DNA from: JAEMQF01 sp963850525
Lineage (GTDB): Bacteria > Pseudomonadota > Gammaproteobacteria > Burkholderiales > Burkholderiaceae_C
Direction of reading: 5' to 3'
Length of the DNA stretch: 64,000 nt
Assembly: GCA_963850525.1 (NCBI GenBank)
Contig: CAWKLQ010000011.1
Span: 1-64,000 of the forward strand
Shown here: in pieces, positions 50,785 to 60,645 of the stretch
Numbering within the stretch: position 1 is the stretch's first letter
Layout: the number at the start of each line of letters is the position of its first letter
Notes under the pieces: model-generated
What the model was told of the DNA's origin: nothing
The model's input: only the letters and a program-made list of their open reading frames with translations
The model's database searches: none
Position numbers and translations under genes: made by a program

Positions 50785-51660
50785 ATGAAACGGATCTTCC
50801 TGTTCTTGCTGACCAATCTGGGCGTGATGCTCGTATTGGGCCTGGCCGTCAACCTGCTCGGCTTGAACAGCTTTCTCTCCGCCAATGGCCTGGACCTCAC
50901 CGCCCTGCTCGGTTTCTCTCTGGTGATGGGCTTCGGCGGCGCCTTCATCTCGCTGCTGATCAGCAAGCCGATGGCGAAGTGGACGACGCGCCTGCATGTC
51001 ATCAACGACTCGAACGACGCCACGCATGCCTGGATCGTTGCGACGGTGCAGCGCTTCGCCGGGCACGCCGGCGTCAGGATGCCCGAAGTCGGAATCTATG
51101 AAGGTCCGCCGAACGCGTTCGCCACCGGTGCGTTCAAGAACTCGGCGCTGGTGGCCGTGTCCACCGGCCTGCTGGAATCGATGACGCGCGAGGAGGTGGA
51201 AGCCGTGATCGGCCATGAAATCGCGCACGTCGCCAATGGCGACATGGTGACGATGACGCTCATTCAGGGCGTGATGAATACCTTCGTCGTGTTCCTGTCG
51301 CGCGTGATCGGCTATGTGGTGGACCGCATCGTGCTGCGCAATCAGAGTCAAGGCCCGGGCATCGGCTACTACGCGACGACGATCGCGCTCGACCTCGTGC
51401 TGGGCGTGGTGGCGGCGATCATCGTCGCCTGGTTCTCGCGGCAGCGCGAGTTCCGCGCCGACGCCGGTGCGGCGCAACTGATGGGCCGCAAGCAGCCGAT
51501 GATCGCTGCGCTCGCGCGACTGGGCGGCCTGGACCCGGGCGAAATGCCCAAATCGATGCAGTCGCTGGGCATCAGCGCGCGCCCTGCGGGCTTGATGGCA
51601 CTCTTGTCCAGCCACCCGCCGATGGCGCAGCGAATCGCGCGCCTTCAGCAGGCCGCCTGA
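50785..51660 (+). CDS. htpX: Membrane zinc metalloprotease HtpX
   Basis: 291 residues with a Shine-Dalgarno (aaggac) before the ATG. Two N-terminal membrane segments precede PEVGIYEGPPNAFATGAFKNSALVAVSTGLL. The zinc site is EAVIGHEIAHVANGD, with the third ligand Glu in SRQREFRADAGAAQLMGR. It degrades misfolded membrane proteins from the cytoplasmic side together with FtsH, usually under envelope stress control. The end faces the EF-G-like gene (convergent, 36 bases). Confidence 0.96.
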   Translation: MKRIFLFLLTNLGVMLVLGLAVNLLGLNSFLSANGLDLTALLGFSLVMGFGGAFISLLISKPMAKWTTRLHVINDSNDATHAWIVATVQRFAGHAGVRMPEVGIYEGPPNAFATGAFKNSALVAVSTGLLESMTREEVEAVIGHEIAHVANGDMVTMTLIQGVMNTFVVFLSRVIGYVVDRIVLRNQSQGPGIGYYATTIALDLVLGVVAAIIVAWFSRQREFRADAGAAQLMGRKQPMIAALARLGGLDPGEMPKSMQSLGISARPAGLMALLSSHPPMAQRIARLQQAA

Positions 51661-51696
51661 TCCGAAAGCGGGCATGAACGAAGGACTCTCGGGCTC

Positions 51697-53751
51697 TTAG
51701 TCCTCGTCCTTGACCTTGTACTGCCCCATCAACTGCTGCTGAATCGTCGGCGGCACGGGGTCATAGTGGCTCAGCGCAATCGTGTAGCGCCCTTGCCCGC
51801 CGGTCATGCCGTTCAGGCGCGCCTGGTAGTTGCTCAGCTCGGAGAGCGGCACCTGGCCCGCCACCGTCATGCCGCCGCCGGGCAACGCGTGCGTGCCGCT
51901 GACCTGGCCGCGTTTGGCCGACAGGTCGCCGGTGATGTCGCCCATGCTCGTTTCGGGCGCGGTGATTTCCACCTTGACGATGGGCTCTAGCACGATCGGT
52001 CTCGCCTTGAGCACAGCGTCGATGAAGGCCTTGCGCCCGGCAGTCGCGAAGGCGATGTCTTTCGAGTCGACGCTGTGCGACTTGCCGTCGTAGACGATGA
52101 CACGAACGTCTTTCACCGGGTAGCCGGCGACGACGCCGCTGTCCAGGCCGGAGCGAACGCCTTTTTCGACGGCAGGAATGAATTGCGTGGGAATCGTTCC
52201 GCCCTTGACCTGGTCGACGAACTCGAATCCCGCACCGCGCGGCAGTGGCTCGATTCTCAGAAACACTTCGCCGAACTGACCCGCGCCGCCGCTTTGTTTT
52301 TTGTGCCGGTGGTGGCCCTCGGCCTTGGTCGTGATCGTTTCGCGATAGGCAATCCTCGGCGGGCGCGACGTGACTTCGCACTTGTAGACCTCGCTCATGC
52401 GCTCGAGCAGTGTGCGCAGGTGCAACTCGCCCAGGCCGTAGACGACGGTCTCGTTCGTCACGGCGACGTGTTCGACCTTCAGGCACGGATCTTCGTCGAC
52501 GAGCTTTTGCAGGATCTCCCACATGCGCTGCTCATCGCCGCGGCGCTTCGGCTCGATCGCCAAGCCGTGCACCGGCACCGGGAAGTCGAGCGGCTTCAGG
52601 TGCAGGTGGTCGTCTTCGGCGGCGTCGTGCAACACCGCGTCGAAATGCATCTCGTCGATCTTCGCGACCGCGCAAACGTCGCCGGGAACGCCGCGCGGCA
52701 CCTCGACGTGCTCCTTGCCTTGCAGCATGAACAGGTGCCCCACCTTGAACGGTTTGCGCCCGTCGCCGATGTAAAGCGCGCTGTCTTTCGTGACGGTGCC
52801 CTGGTGAATTCGGAACACGCCCATCTTGCCCACGTAAGGGTCGACCGTCACCTTGAACACGTGCGCGATCACGTGTTTCGCCGGGTCCGGGTCAGCGTGA
52901 AGCTCTTTGGCGGCAGCGCCTTCGCCTTTGTAGAACTGCGGCGGGTTGCCCTCCGCCGGGTTGGGCAGGAGCAAGTCGATCGCATCCAACAGCTCGGCAA
53001 CGCCCGCGCCGTTGCGTGCCGAGACGAACAGCACCGGGATCAAATGCCCCTCGCGCAGCGCCTGCTCGAGCGGCGCGTGCAATTCGCGCGGGTCGACGTC
53101 GCCCTCGTTCAGGTAGCGCTCAACGAACTCCGGATCCACTTCAACAACCTGTTCGACAAGCGCGCGGTGCGTGTCGGCGACCGAGCCGAAGTCGCTCTGT
53201 CCTTCGGTGTTGAAAAAGCAGTCGATGACCTTCGTGCCGCCCGCGGCGGGCAGGTTCAGCGGCAGGCATTCCTTGCCGAACGTCTCGCGCAGCTGCTCCA
53301 GCAAGGCGGCCAGGTTCACGCCTTGCGCGTCGATCTTGTTGACGATGATGACCCGGCACAAGTCGCGCGCCTTGGCCCACTGCATCATGCGCACGCTCAT
53401 CATCTCGATGCCGGTCGCAGCGTTCACCACGACGGCCGCCGTGTCAACAGCTTCCAATGCCGTCATCGACTGGCCCACGAAATCGGCGTAGCCCGGCGTG
53501 TCGATCAAATGCACACGGGTACCGCGGTGCTTCAGGTGCAGGATTGCCGAGTTCAGCGAATGCTGGGCGCGCCGCTCCATCGGGTCGAAGTCGCTGACCG
53601 TCGTGCCGCGCTCCAGGCTGCCCGGCGCGCCGATCGCGCCGCTTCGGTGCAGCAGCGCTTCGGCCAGACTGGTTTTGCCTGACGCTGTCTGGCCGACCAG
53701 CGCCAGGGTCCGAATCGCTGCGGTATCGGGGTGGACGGGGCTGGACGACAT
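51697..53751 (-). CDS. Elongation factor G homologue (EF-G2 type)
   Basis: 684 residues with a Shine-Dalgarno (gaggag) before the ATG. The G domain has the P-loop VGQTASGKTSLAEALL, IDTPGYADF and NKID, but its switch I region (GTTVSDFDPMERRAQHSLNSA) differs from classical EF-G. Domain IV contains ETITTKAEGHHRHKKQSGGAGQFGEVFLRIEPL, the basic His-rich loop of the EF-G2 group. Such proteins are found beside the main fusA and have uncertain roles in translocation or recycling. Classical EF-G lies in a ribosomal protein operon, absent here, so this is the second copy. Confidence 0.92.
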   Translation of the reverse strand: MSSSPVHPDTAAIRTLALVGQTASGKTSLAEALLHRSGAIGAPGSLERGTTVSDFDPMERRAQHSLNSAILHLKHRGTRVHLIDTPGYADFVGQSMTALEAVDTAAVVVNAATGIEMMSVRMMQWAKARDLCRVIIVNKIDAQGVNLAALLEQLRETFGKECLPLNLPAAGGTKVIDCFFNTEGQSDFGSVADTHRALVEQVVEVDPEFVERYLNEGDVDPRELHAPLEQALREGHLIPVLFVSARNGAGVAELLDAIDLLLPNPAEGNPPQFYKGEGAAAKELHADPDPAKHVIAHVFKVTVDPYVGKMGVFRIHQGTVTKDSALYIGDGRKPFKVGHLFMLQGKEHVEVPRGVPGDVCAVAKIDEMHFDAVLHDAAEDDHLHLKPLDFPVPVHGLAIEPKRRGDEQRMWEILQKLVDEDPCLKVEHVAVTNETVVYGLGELHLRTLLERMSEVYKCEVTSRPPRIAYRETITTKAEGHHRHKKQSGGAGQFGEVFLRIEPLPRGAGFEFVDQVKGGTIPTQFIPAVEKGVRSGLDSGVVAGYPVKDVRVIVYDGKSHSVDSKDIAFATAGRKAFIDAVLKARPIVLEPIVKVEITAPETSMGDITGDLSAKRGQVSGTHALPGGGMTVAGQVPLSELSNYQARLNGMTGGQGRYTIALSHYDPVPPTIQQQLMGQYKVKDED

Positions 53752-53929
53752 GGCGCTCTCCTCATTGAGCGCCTGCCGCGCCCGGGTTGCAGGGGGGTTG
53801 CGCCTCGAGCGTAAAGGATCGCGCCGCCTCGGGCAATCGGGTCGGGACCGGGGGTCGGTGCGCCCCCTACGCAGGCGCCGCCAGCCGTGGCAGTTCCCAG
53901 CGGGAGCCGGGAAGGCGCGCAGCCAGCCG

Positions 53930-54580
53930 CTACTTGGCCGGAACGACTTGCGGCGCGCCCGGCATCACGGGCAGCGTCTTGGCGGCCAGCTTGGCGTCCC
54001 AATCGGCCTGCAACTCCTTGCCGGAGCGGTAATGCGGTACGCGAATCACCAGCCGCTGGTAGCGTTTCAGGAAGGCCCACGAGTCGGCAACGTCTTCGTT
54101 CCAGGCCTTGTGCGCGAGCGCCAGGTTGCGCTCGGTGTCGAGTTCGAAATGGTCACGCGAAGTCTGGCCGCCGAACACGTAAAGCTTGCCGCGGTAAATG
54201 CGCCAGGTGTTGGGCCCGCCGCCGCCGCCCCAGGGAATCGCGTAACTGATGCCGTTTGCGCAGAAGCCGCCGAATTGCGGCATGTAGCGGTGCGGCGCGC
54301 GCAGGAACTCGGCCTTGTTCGCTTCGCTGACAAAGCGGAACACGACGCCCAAGCGTTCGGTGCGGATCGCCGGGTCGCCCTTGACCGCATCGCCCTGGGT
54401 GAAGTAGGCGACGGCGTCGTGACCTTCGAGCATCAGGTTGGAATCTGCCCCGTCGGCCACGGTGCGAAACGGCCCGGCATTGGGTGAGTCGTAACCCTGC
54501 GCGAGCACCGTCGAGGCGCCCAGCACGCCCAACAGAACGACGAGCGCGGCTCGCGCGAGCTTGGTGGTGGCAATATTCAT
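53930..54580 (-). CDS. YHS domain-containing periplasmic protein
   Basis: 216 residues from the ATG at 54580. The signal peptide ends STVLAQ near residue 27, with no lipobox, unlike its paralogue at 39791-40393. Shared blocks are LMLEGHDAVAYFTQGD, GVVFRFVSEANKAEFLRAPHRYMPQFGGFCANGISYAIPWGG and RLVIRVPHYRSGKEL. The YHS domain likely binds a metal. It is separated from the EF-G2 gene by 178 bases and divergent from the START-like gene by 95. Confidence 0.9.
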   Translation of the reverse strand: MNIATTKLARAALVVLLGVLGASTVLAQGYDSPNAGPFRTVADGADSNLMLEGHDAVAYFTQGDAVKGDPAIRTERLGVVFRFVSEANKAEFLRAPHRYMPQFGGFCANGISYAIPWGGGGGPNTWRIYRGKLYVFGGQTSRDHFELDTERNLALAHKAWNEDVADSWAFLKRYQRLVIRVPHYRSGKELQADWDAKLAAKTLPVMPGAPQVVPAK

Positions 54581-54675
54581 TCTTGCTTCTCCAGTCAATG
54601 GGCGGCGTTGCAATCCTCCGACCCTGCTGCCGATGCCGATTGTGCGCAGCCGCCCCGCTGGCTAGCATCGGCCGC

Positions 54676-55119
54676 ATGTCGATTGTTCATGCTGCGGCCC
54701 GATTGTGCCGCGCCAGCGCCAGCCATGCCTTCGCCCTGCTGACCGAGGCCTCGGGCATGGCGCGTTGGAACCTTGGCCTGTGGAATACGCGCGAAGTCGG
54801 CGCTGGCGTGTTCACCGGGGAATCGCTGTTTGGCGGGGGCGCCAGCTGGGTGCGCGTGAGCGCCGACGCGTCGCGCGGCCTTGTCGACTACGCCGTCGGT
54901 GCCGATCCGGGCTCGCTCGAGCCGCGCATCCAGGCGCGGATTCAGCCCGGCGCCGAACTCGGCCATCCGGCAGACACCTGCGTCGTCACGCTGTTCGCCT
55001 GGCGCACGCCGCAGATGGACGACGCGCGCTGGCAGCGCTTGCAGGCGGCGCACGACGTCGAGATCGACTTGATCCGCGCCCAGCTCGAAATGAGTGCGCC
55101 GCGCGGGGACGCCACTTGA
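54676..55119 (+). CDS. START/SRPBCC-like small protein
   Basis: 147 residues from the ATG at 54676; the frame extends upstream through the intergenic region. VHAAARLCRASASHAFALLTEASGMARWNLGLWNTREVGAGVF and WVRVSADASRGLVDYAVGADPG fit the helix-grip SRPBCC fold, which binds hydrophobic ligands in a cavity. No specific subfamily is clear to me. Its stop overlaps a TTG start of hyuA (TTGA at 55116-55119), so it is the first gene of the hydantoinase operon and may bind a substrate or product of it. Confidence 0.72.
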   Translation: MSIVHAAARLCRASASHAFALLTEASGMARWNLGLWNTREVGAGVFTGESLFGGGASWVRVSADASRGLVDYAVGADPGSLEPRIQARIQPGAELGHPADTCVVTLFAWRTPQMDDARWQRLQAAHDVEIDLIRAQLEMSAPRGDAT

Positions 55120-57251
55120 CCCCGACGCCGACGCCGCGCGCCGGCGCGCCCTCGGTGCGCCTGGCGGCCGACATCGGCGGCACCTTCACCGACCTCGTGC
55201 TCGAAACCCCGGGCGCGCGCCACTCGTGCAAGGTGTTGACGACGCCGCGCCAGCCCGAACTCGGCGTGCTGCAAGGCATGCAGCGTCTCTTCGAAGAATC
55301 GGGCGTCAGTGCGGGCGACGTGGGCCTCGTGATCCACGGCACGACGCTCGCCACCAACGCGCTGATCGAGCGCAAGGGCGCGCGCACCGCCCTGCTCACC
55401 ACAGCCGGCTTTCGCGACATCCTCGAGATGGGCTACGAGAAACGCTACGAGCAGTACGACGTCAACATCGAACGTCCGCCCGAGCTCGTGCCACGGCGAC
55501 TCCGCTTCACGGTGGCAGAACGACTCGCCGCCGACGGCACGGTGTTGCTGGAACTCGACGAAGCGGCGGTCGCTGCCCGGGCGCAGGAAATGGCCGCTGC
55601 CGGAGTGCAGGCGGTGGCGATCGGCTTCCTGCACGCCTACGCGTGGCCGGCGCACGAGCAGCGCGCGCGCGACATCGTCGCGCACGTGCTCGGCCCCGAT
55701 GTCACGCTGTGCCTGTCCAGCGAAGTCTGCCCGGAGATGCGCGAGTACGAGCGCTTCTCCACCGACCGTCGCGAACGCCTACGTGCGCCCGCTGATGGCG
55801 GGTTACCTGCAGCGCCTGCGCCAACAGCTCGATGGCGCGGGCGTGCGCGCGCCGCTGCTGCTGATGATGTCGCGGCGGCGGCGTGACGACGCTCGACCTG
55901 GCGACGCGCTTTCCGATCCGCCTCGTCGAGTCCGGTCCGGCGGGCGGCGCGATCCTCGCCGCGCACCTGGCGCGCGAAGGCGGGCACAAGGACGTGATGG
56001 CGTTCGACATGGGCGGCACCACCGCCAAGGTGTGCCTGATCAGCGGCGGCGAGCCCGAGCGCGCACGCCGCTTCGAGATCGGCCGCGATCTACCGCAACC
56101 TGAAGGGCAGCGGCCTGCCGGTGCGCATCCCCGTCATCGAACTCGTCGAGATCGGCGCCGGCGGCGGCTCGATCGGCCGCGTCGACGCGCTGTCGCGAAT
56201 CAGCGTCGGCCCCGACTCGGCGGGCGCCGAACCCGGCCCGGCGTGTTACGGCCTCGGTGGGCGGGCGCCGACCGTCACCGACGCGAACCTCGTGCTCGGC
56301 CGCATCGATGCAGAGCGTTTCGCCGGCGGACGCATCCAGCTCGATGTCGAGGCGGCCCGCGCGGCACTGCTGCGCGACATCGGCGAGCCCTTGGCGATGG
56401 ACGCGCTCTGGGCCGCCGCGGGCGTATCGGAAATCGTCGAAGAAAACATGGCCAACGCAGCGCGCGTTCACGCCGTGGAGCGCGGCAAGGCGATTCGCGA
56501 CTTCACGATGATCGCCTTCGGCGGCGCTGCGCCGCTGCACGCTGCGCGGCTCGCCGGCAAGCTCGGCATGACACGCGTGCTCGTTCCCGCCGGCGCCGGC
56601 GTGGGCTCGGCGATCGGCTTCCTGCGCGCGCCGATCGCCTTCGAAGTCGTTCGCAGTGACCCTGGCCGCACGAGCGATGCACCCCTGCGCGCAGTGAACG
56701 AGCGCCTGGATGCGATGGAACACGAGGCGCGCGACGTCGTCATGCCTGCGGCGCGTGCCGTGGGTCTGGACGCGGCGGCGCTGCGCGTCGAGCGCCTCGC
56801 CGAGATGCGCTATGTTGGCCAGGGCCACGAGTTGCGAGTACCGGTTCCGGACGGCGCGTTCACGCACGAGTCGTTTGCGCAACTGCACGCCGCTTTCGAA
56901 GCGGCGTACGAGCGCAACTACGGCTTGCGCATCCCCGGCGGCGAAATCGAGGTCGTAACCTGGTCGCTCACGGTCTCGACACCTGCCGCGGCAGTGCAGG
57001 CGGCGACTTTGCCGACGCGGGAGTCGCCTGAACACGCCCACCCGACGCGCGACGTGTGGGACCCGGCAGCGGGCCGGCATATCGCGTTTGCGGTGCATTG
57101 GCGCTTAGCCCTCGCGCCGGGCAGCGTGGTGGCAGGCCCGGCGTTGATCGTCGAGCACGAAACGACGACGCTCGTGCCACCCGGCTGGAACGCGCGCGTC
57201 GACTCTGCAGGTCACCTGCGGCTCCAGGCTCTGGCAGGATCAAGCCCATGA
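55116..57251 (+). pseudogene. hyuA: Hydantoinase/oxoprolinase A subunit with three +1 frameshifts
   Basis: The start is a TTG at 55116 coupled to the upstream gene, or a GTG at 55155. The ATP-binding VRLAADIGGTFTDLVLET and IHGTTLATNALIERKGARTALL open the protein. The frame breaks at about 55763 (after YERFST), 55873 (after APLLLMMS) and 56088 (after RRFEIGR). In each case removing one base restores the family text: VANAYVRPLMAGYL, GGGVTTLDLATRFP, and IYRNLKGSGLPVRIPVIEL. The repaired protein has about 710 residues, near the usual length, with GAGGGSIGRVDALSRISVGPDSAGAEPGP intact. The subunit helps ATP-driven opening of hydantoin or 5-oxoproline rings with HyuB. As read it is broken. Confidence 0.88.
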
Positions 57252-58963
57252 CACCCTCCGCCAGCGACCCGTTACACGCGATCCGCACCCAGGTGATGTG
57301 GAACCGCCTGATCGCCGTCGTCGAAGAGCAGGCGCAGGCGCTGCTGCGCACCGCGTTCGGTTCGGTCGCGCGCGAGGCCGGCGACTTGTCTGCCGGCGTC
57401 TACGACATTGCAGGCCGCATGCTCGCCCAAGCCGTCACCGGCACACCCGGCCACGTCAACAGCATGGCCGCGGCAGTGGCGCATTTCCTGGTGCGCTTCC
57501 CGGTCGAATCGATGCGTCCGGGTGACGTCTACGTCACCAACGATCCGTGGATGGGGACCGGGCACTTGTTCGACTATGTCGTCGTCACGCCGGTGTTCCT
57601 CGCTACGCCGGGCGCAGTCGCTACGCCGCAGCCGATCGCATTGTTCGGCTCGACGTGCCACACCGTCGATGTCGGCGGCGTCGGTTTTTCAGCCGAGGCG
57701 CGCTCCGTCTTCGAAGAGGGCACGTGCATCCCGCACCTGAAACTCGTGAGCCAGGGGGTTCTCAACGAGGACCTGCTCGCCGTGATCCAGGCGAATTCGC
57801 GCAACCCCATCGAAGCGCGCGGCGACATCCTGTCGCTCGTCAGCAGCAATGATGTCGGCGCGGCGCGGCTGCGCGAGATGATGGCCGAGTTCGGGCTGGC
57901 GACGATCGCCCCGCTCGCCCAACACATCATCGAATATTCGCGCGCCGCGACACTCGCGGCGATCGCGAAACTGCCGCGCGGCACGTGGCGCGCGCAAATG
58001 CGCCTGGACGGTTATGAAGCGGCAATCGACCTGCACGCCGAACTGCACAACGACGGGCAGCGCATCGTCATCGACTACGCCGGCTCGTCCCCCGCCTCGG
58101 CGCGCGGCATCAATTCGCCCAAGTGCTACACCGATGCGTACTCGGTGTTCGGACTGAAGTGCCTGATCGCGCCCGACGTGCCGAACAATGCCGGCTCGCT
58201 CGAACCCTTCGAGGTGCGCGCCACGCCGGGCTCGATCGTGCACCCTGCGAGACCGGCGCCGGTGACGGCGCGGCACGTGGTCGGCCAGATGCTGCCCGAC
58301 CTGATGTTCGGCTGCCTCGAAGCCGCGCTGCAAGGCCGGGTGCCGGGCGAATCGGCAGGCAGCATTTGGGTGCTCGCGATGGCGCGCGGCCCCGGCAGCG
58401 AGCAGCGCGGCTTCAACACGATGAGCGTGGGCCTGGGCGGCACCGGCGCGCGCCCCGGCAAGGACGGCTTGTCGACGACGGCGTTTCCGTCCGGCGTCGG
58501 CGCGATTCCCATCGAGGTCACGGAGTCCCAAGCGCCGCTCGTCTTCTGGCACAAGGAGTTCCTCGCCGATTCGGGCGGCGCGGGCGAACAACGCGGTGGT
58601 CTGGCGCAGCGCATCGTCGTCGGCGCGCGCGACCGTCTGGGGTTTACCTGCGCGGCAGCGACATTCGATCGACGCGAGCACGCCGCGCGCGGCCGCAGCG
58701 GGGGCCACGCCGGGGCGCGCGGTCGCGTCAGCGTCGAACACGCCGGCGCATTCCAAGTCTTCGAAGGCAAGGGCACGATCCAGGTGCCGCCGGGTGCGCG
58801 CCTGTGCGTCGACTTGCCGGGCGGTGGCGGCTTTGGCGACCCGCGCCGGCGTGAGCCGAACCGAGTTGCCGCCGACCTTGCCGCAGGCCTGGTCAGCGCC
58901 GAAGCGGCCCGACAAATTTATGCACCAGACGACGTCGACAACAGCGCACGGAGCCCCGCATGA
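57248..58963 (+). CDS. hyuB: Hydantoinase/oxoprolinase B subunit
   Basis: 571 residues. Family blocks are AFGSVAREAGDLSAGVYDI, TPGHVNSMAAAVAHFL, VYVTNDPWMGTGHLFDYVVVTPVF, GGVGFSAEARSVFEEGTCIP and DYAGSSPASARGINSPKCYT. It ends with a Gly-rich PPGARLCVDLPGGGGFGDP. It works with HyuA in ATP-dependent hydrolysis of hydantoin-like rings. The ATG overlaps the hyuA stop (ATGA at 57248-57251) and its own stop overlaps kynU. It is intact although hyuA next door is not. Confidence 0.94.
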   Translation: MTPSASDPLHAIRTQVMWNRLIAVVEEQAQALLRTAFGSVAREAGDLSAGVYDIAGRMLAQAVTGTPGHVNSMAAAVAHFLVRFPVESMRPGDVYVTNDPWMGTGHLFDYVVVTPVFLATPGAVATPQPIALFGSTCHTVDVGGVGFSAEARSVFEEGTCIPHLKLVSQGVLNEDLLAVIQANSRNPIEARGDILSLVSSNDVGAARLREMMAEFGLATIAPLAQHIIEYSRAATLAAIAKLPRGTWRAQMRLDGYEAAIDLHAELHNDGQRIVIDYAGSSPASARGINSPKCYTDAYSVFGLKCLIAPDVPNNAGSLEPFEVRATPGSIVHPARPAPVTARHVVGQMLPDLMFGCLEAALQGRVPGESAGSIWVLAMARGPGSEQRGFNTMSVGLGGTGARPGKDGLSTTAFPSGVGAIPIEVTESQAPLVFWHKEFLADSGGAGEQRGGLAQRIVVGARDRLGFTCAAATFDRREHAARGRSGGHAGARGRVSVEHAGAFQVFEGKGTIQVPPGARLCVDLPGGGGFGDPRRREPNRVAADLAAGLVSAEAARQIYAPDDVDNSARSPA

Positions 58964-60204
58964 TCACGTTCGACGATTGCCTCGCGCTCGACGCTGCCGA
59001 CCCGCTTGCGCATCTGCGCGATCAGTTCGAACCGGGCCACGCCGGACGCATCTACCTCGACGGCAATTCGATCGGCGCGATGCCACGTGGCGTGCCCGAG
59101 CGCATGAGCCAAGCGCTGCACGGTGAGTGGTCGGGGCTGCGGCGCCGCGCCTGGCATCTGGCCGATTGGCTGGACGCGCCGCAGCGCATCGGCGCTGCGC
59201 TCGCGCCGCTGATCGGTGCGCCGGCCGGCGACGTGATCGCGGTGGACAACACGACGTTGAACCTGCACAAGCTGCTCGCCTACGGCTTGCAGCTCGCCGC
59301 AGGCGACGCGTCGCGGCGGATCATCGTCTACGAGCCCGAGGGCTTTCCGACCGATTCGCACGTCGTGCAGGGGATCGTGCACCACAGCGGTGGGCGCTGG
59401 CAGGCGCGCGCGATCGCTTCGCCCGAGGAGCTGCCCACGGCGTTGCAGCCCGATGTCGCGATGGTCGTTCTCGCCCACGTCGATTACCGCAGCTCCTACC
59501 GTTGGGACATGGCGACAACGACCGCGGCGGTGCAGCGCAGCGGCGCGCGGGTCTTGTGGGACCTGTCGCACAGCGCAGGCGCCGTTCCGGTGTTGCTCTC
59601 CGAGAGCCGCGCCGACTTCGCCGTTGTCTGCGGCTACAAGTATTTGAGTTCAGGCCCGGGCGCACCCGCGCTCGCCTACATCCGTCACGACTTGCAGAAC
59701 CGCGATTGGCCGGCGCTGCCGGGTTGGCTGGGCCACGCCGACCGCATGAACTTTCGCGGTGACTACGCGCCAGCGCCCGGCGTCTCGTCGCTCGTCACCG
59801 GCACGATGCCGGTGCTGCAAAACGCCGCGATGGAATGCGCCGCGCGAATCTGGGCCGGCGTCGACTTGCCGCAGTTGTTTGCGAAACACCGGTCACTGTC
59901 GACGCTGCTCGTTAGCTTGCTCGCAGAGCAGTGCGCCGCGCTGGGCGTGCGCCAGGTCTCGCCGGCCGACTACGAGCAGCGCGGCGGGCACCTTGCGTTC
60001 AACTGCCGGGGCGGCGGCGCGACTTGCGAAGCGCTGCTCGACGCCGACGTTGTGTGTTCATTCCGCCAACCCGACGTGATCCGCTTCGGCCTGGCGCCGA
60101 CGACGGTGACGCACGCCGACCTGTGGCACGCGGTCGCGCGATTGCGCGACATCCTGGTCCAGGAACGTTGGCGCGAGCCGCGCTTCCAGGAGGTGTCGGT
60201 ATGA
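58960..60204 (+). CDS. kynU: Kynureninase
   Basis: 414 residues. It is a PLP-dependent enzyme of the aminotransferase class-V fold. The cofactor Lys is in CGYKYLSSGPGAPALAY, and DLSHSAGAVPVLL carries the Asp and His that hold the ring. IYLDGNSIGAMP and FRGDYAPAPGVSSLVTGTMPVLQNAAME are also family blocks. Kynureninase splits kynurenine into anthranilate and alanine. No other tryptophan-pathway gene is present, and the neighbours are hydantoinase, RidA and a Liv transporter, so the true substrate may be a related beta-keto amino acid (inference). Coupled at both ends by ATGA. Confidence 0.92.
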   Translation: MITFDDCLALDAADPLAHLRDQFEPGHAGRIYLDGNSIGAMPRGVPERMSQALHGEWSGLRRRAWHLADWLDAPQRIGAALAPLIGAPAGDVIAVDNTTLNLHKLLAYGLQLAAGDASRRIIVYEPEGFPTDSHVVQGIVHHSGGRWQARAIASPEELPTALQPDVAMVVLAHVDYRSSYRWDMATTTAAVQRSGARVLWDLSHSAGAVPVLLSESRADFAVVCGYKYLSSGPGAPALAYIRHDLQNRDWPALPGWLGHADRMNFRGDYAPAPGVSSLVTGTMPVLQNAAMECAARIWAGVDLPQLFAKHRSLSTLLVSLLAEQCAALGVRQVSPADYEQRGGHLAFNCRGGGATCEALLDADVVCSFRQPDVIRFGLAPTTVTHADLWHAVARLRDILVQERWREPRFQEVSV

Positions 60205-60641
60205 GTTCGGCGCCAAGACCCAGCGACCCGCGCCGCTTCATCAGCAGCGGTTCGCCCTGGGAGGCGCTCGCCGGTTATTCGCGCGCCGTCGCGCAGGGCG
60301 ACTGGGTGTTCGTCTCCGGCACGGTGGGGTTCGACCGCTCCGCCCAGGCGTGGCCCGCGTCGGCGCAAGCCCAGGCCGAGACGGCGCTGGACATCATCGA
60401 AACAGCATTGAAGCAGGCGCAAGCGCAACTCGCCGACGTGGTGCGCGTGCGTGTGTACGTGCCGGATCGCGCCGACGTTGCCGCCGTATCTGCCGTCCTG
60501 AAACAGCGCCTGGGCGCCGCGCGGCCGGCCAATACCACGGTGTGCTGTGCGCTGGCCGTGCCCGAGGCGAAGGTGGAAATTGAAGTCACCGCGCTGCGTG
60601 CTTCGGCGGGCGACGCAGTCGCAGATTCGCCTGGGGCTTGA
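60201..60641 (+). CDS. RidA family imine/enamine deaminase-like protein
   Basis: 146 residues with a strong Shine-Dalgarno (aggaggt) inside the end of kynU. RRFISSGSPWEALAGYSRAVAQGDWVFVSGTVGFD is the family start, and RVRVYVPDRADVAAVSAVLKQRLG and TTVCCALAVPEAKVEIEVTAL follow. The RidA Arg that binds the carboxylate is replaced by other residues in part of the family; here the C-terminal ALAVPEAKVEIEVTA lacks it, so it may be a non-deaminase branch. RidA proteins clear reactive intermediates from PLP enzymes, fitting its place after kynU. livG starts 4 bases after the stop. Confidence 0.9.
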   Translation: MSSAPRPSDPRRFISSGSPWEALAGYSRAVAQGDWVFVSGTVGFDRSAQAWPASAQAQAETALDIIETALKQAQAQLADVVRVRVYVPDRADVAAVSAVLKQRLGAARPANTTVCCALAVPEAKVEIEVTALRASAGDAVADSPGA

Positions 60642-60645
60642 TGCG

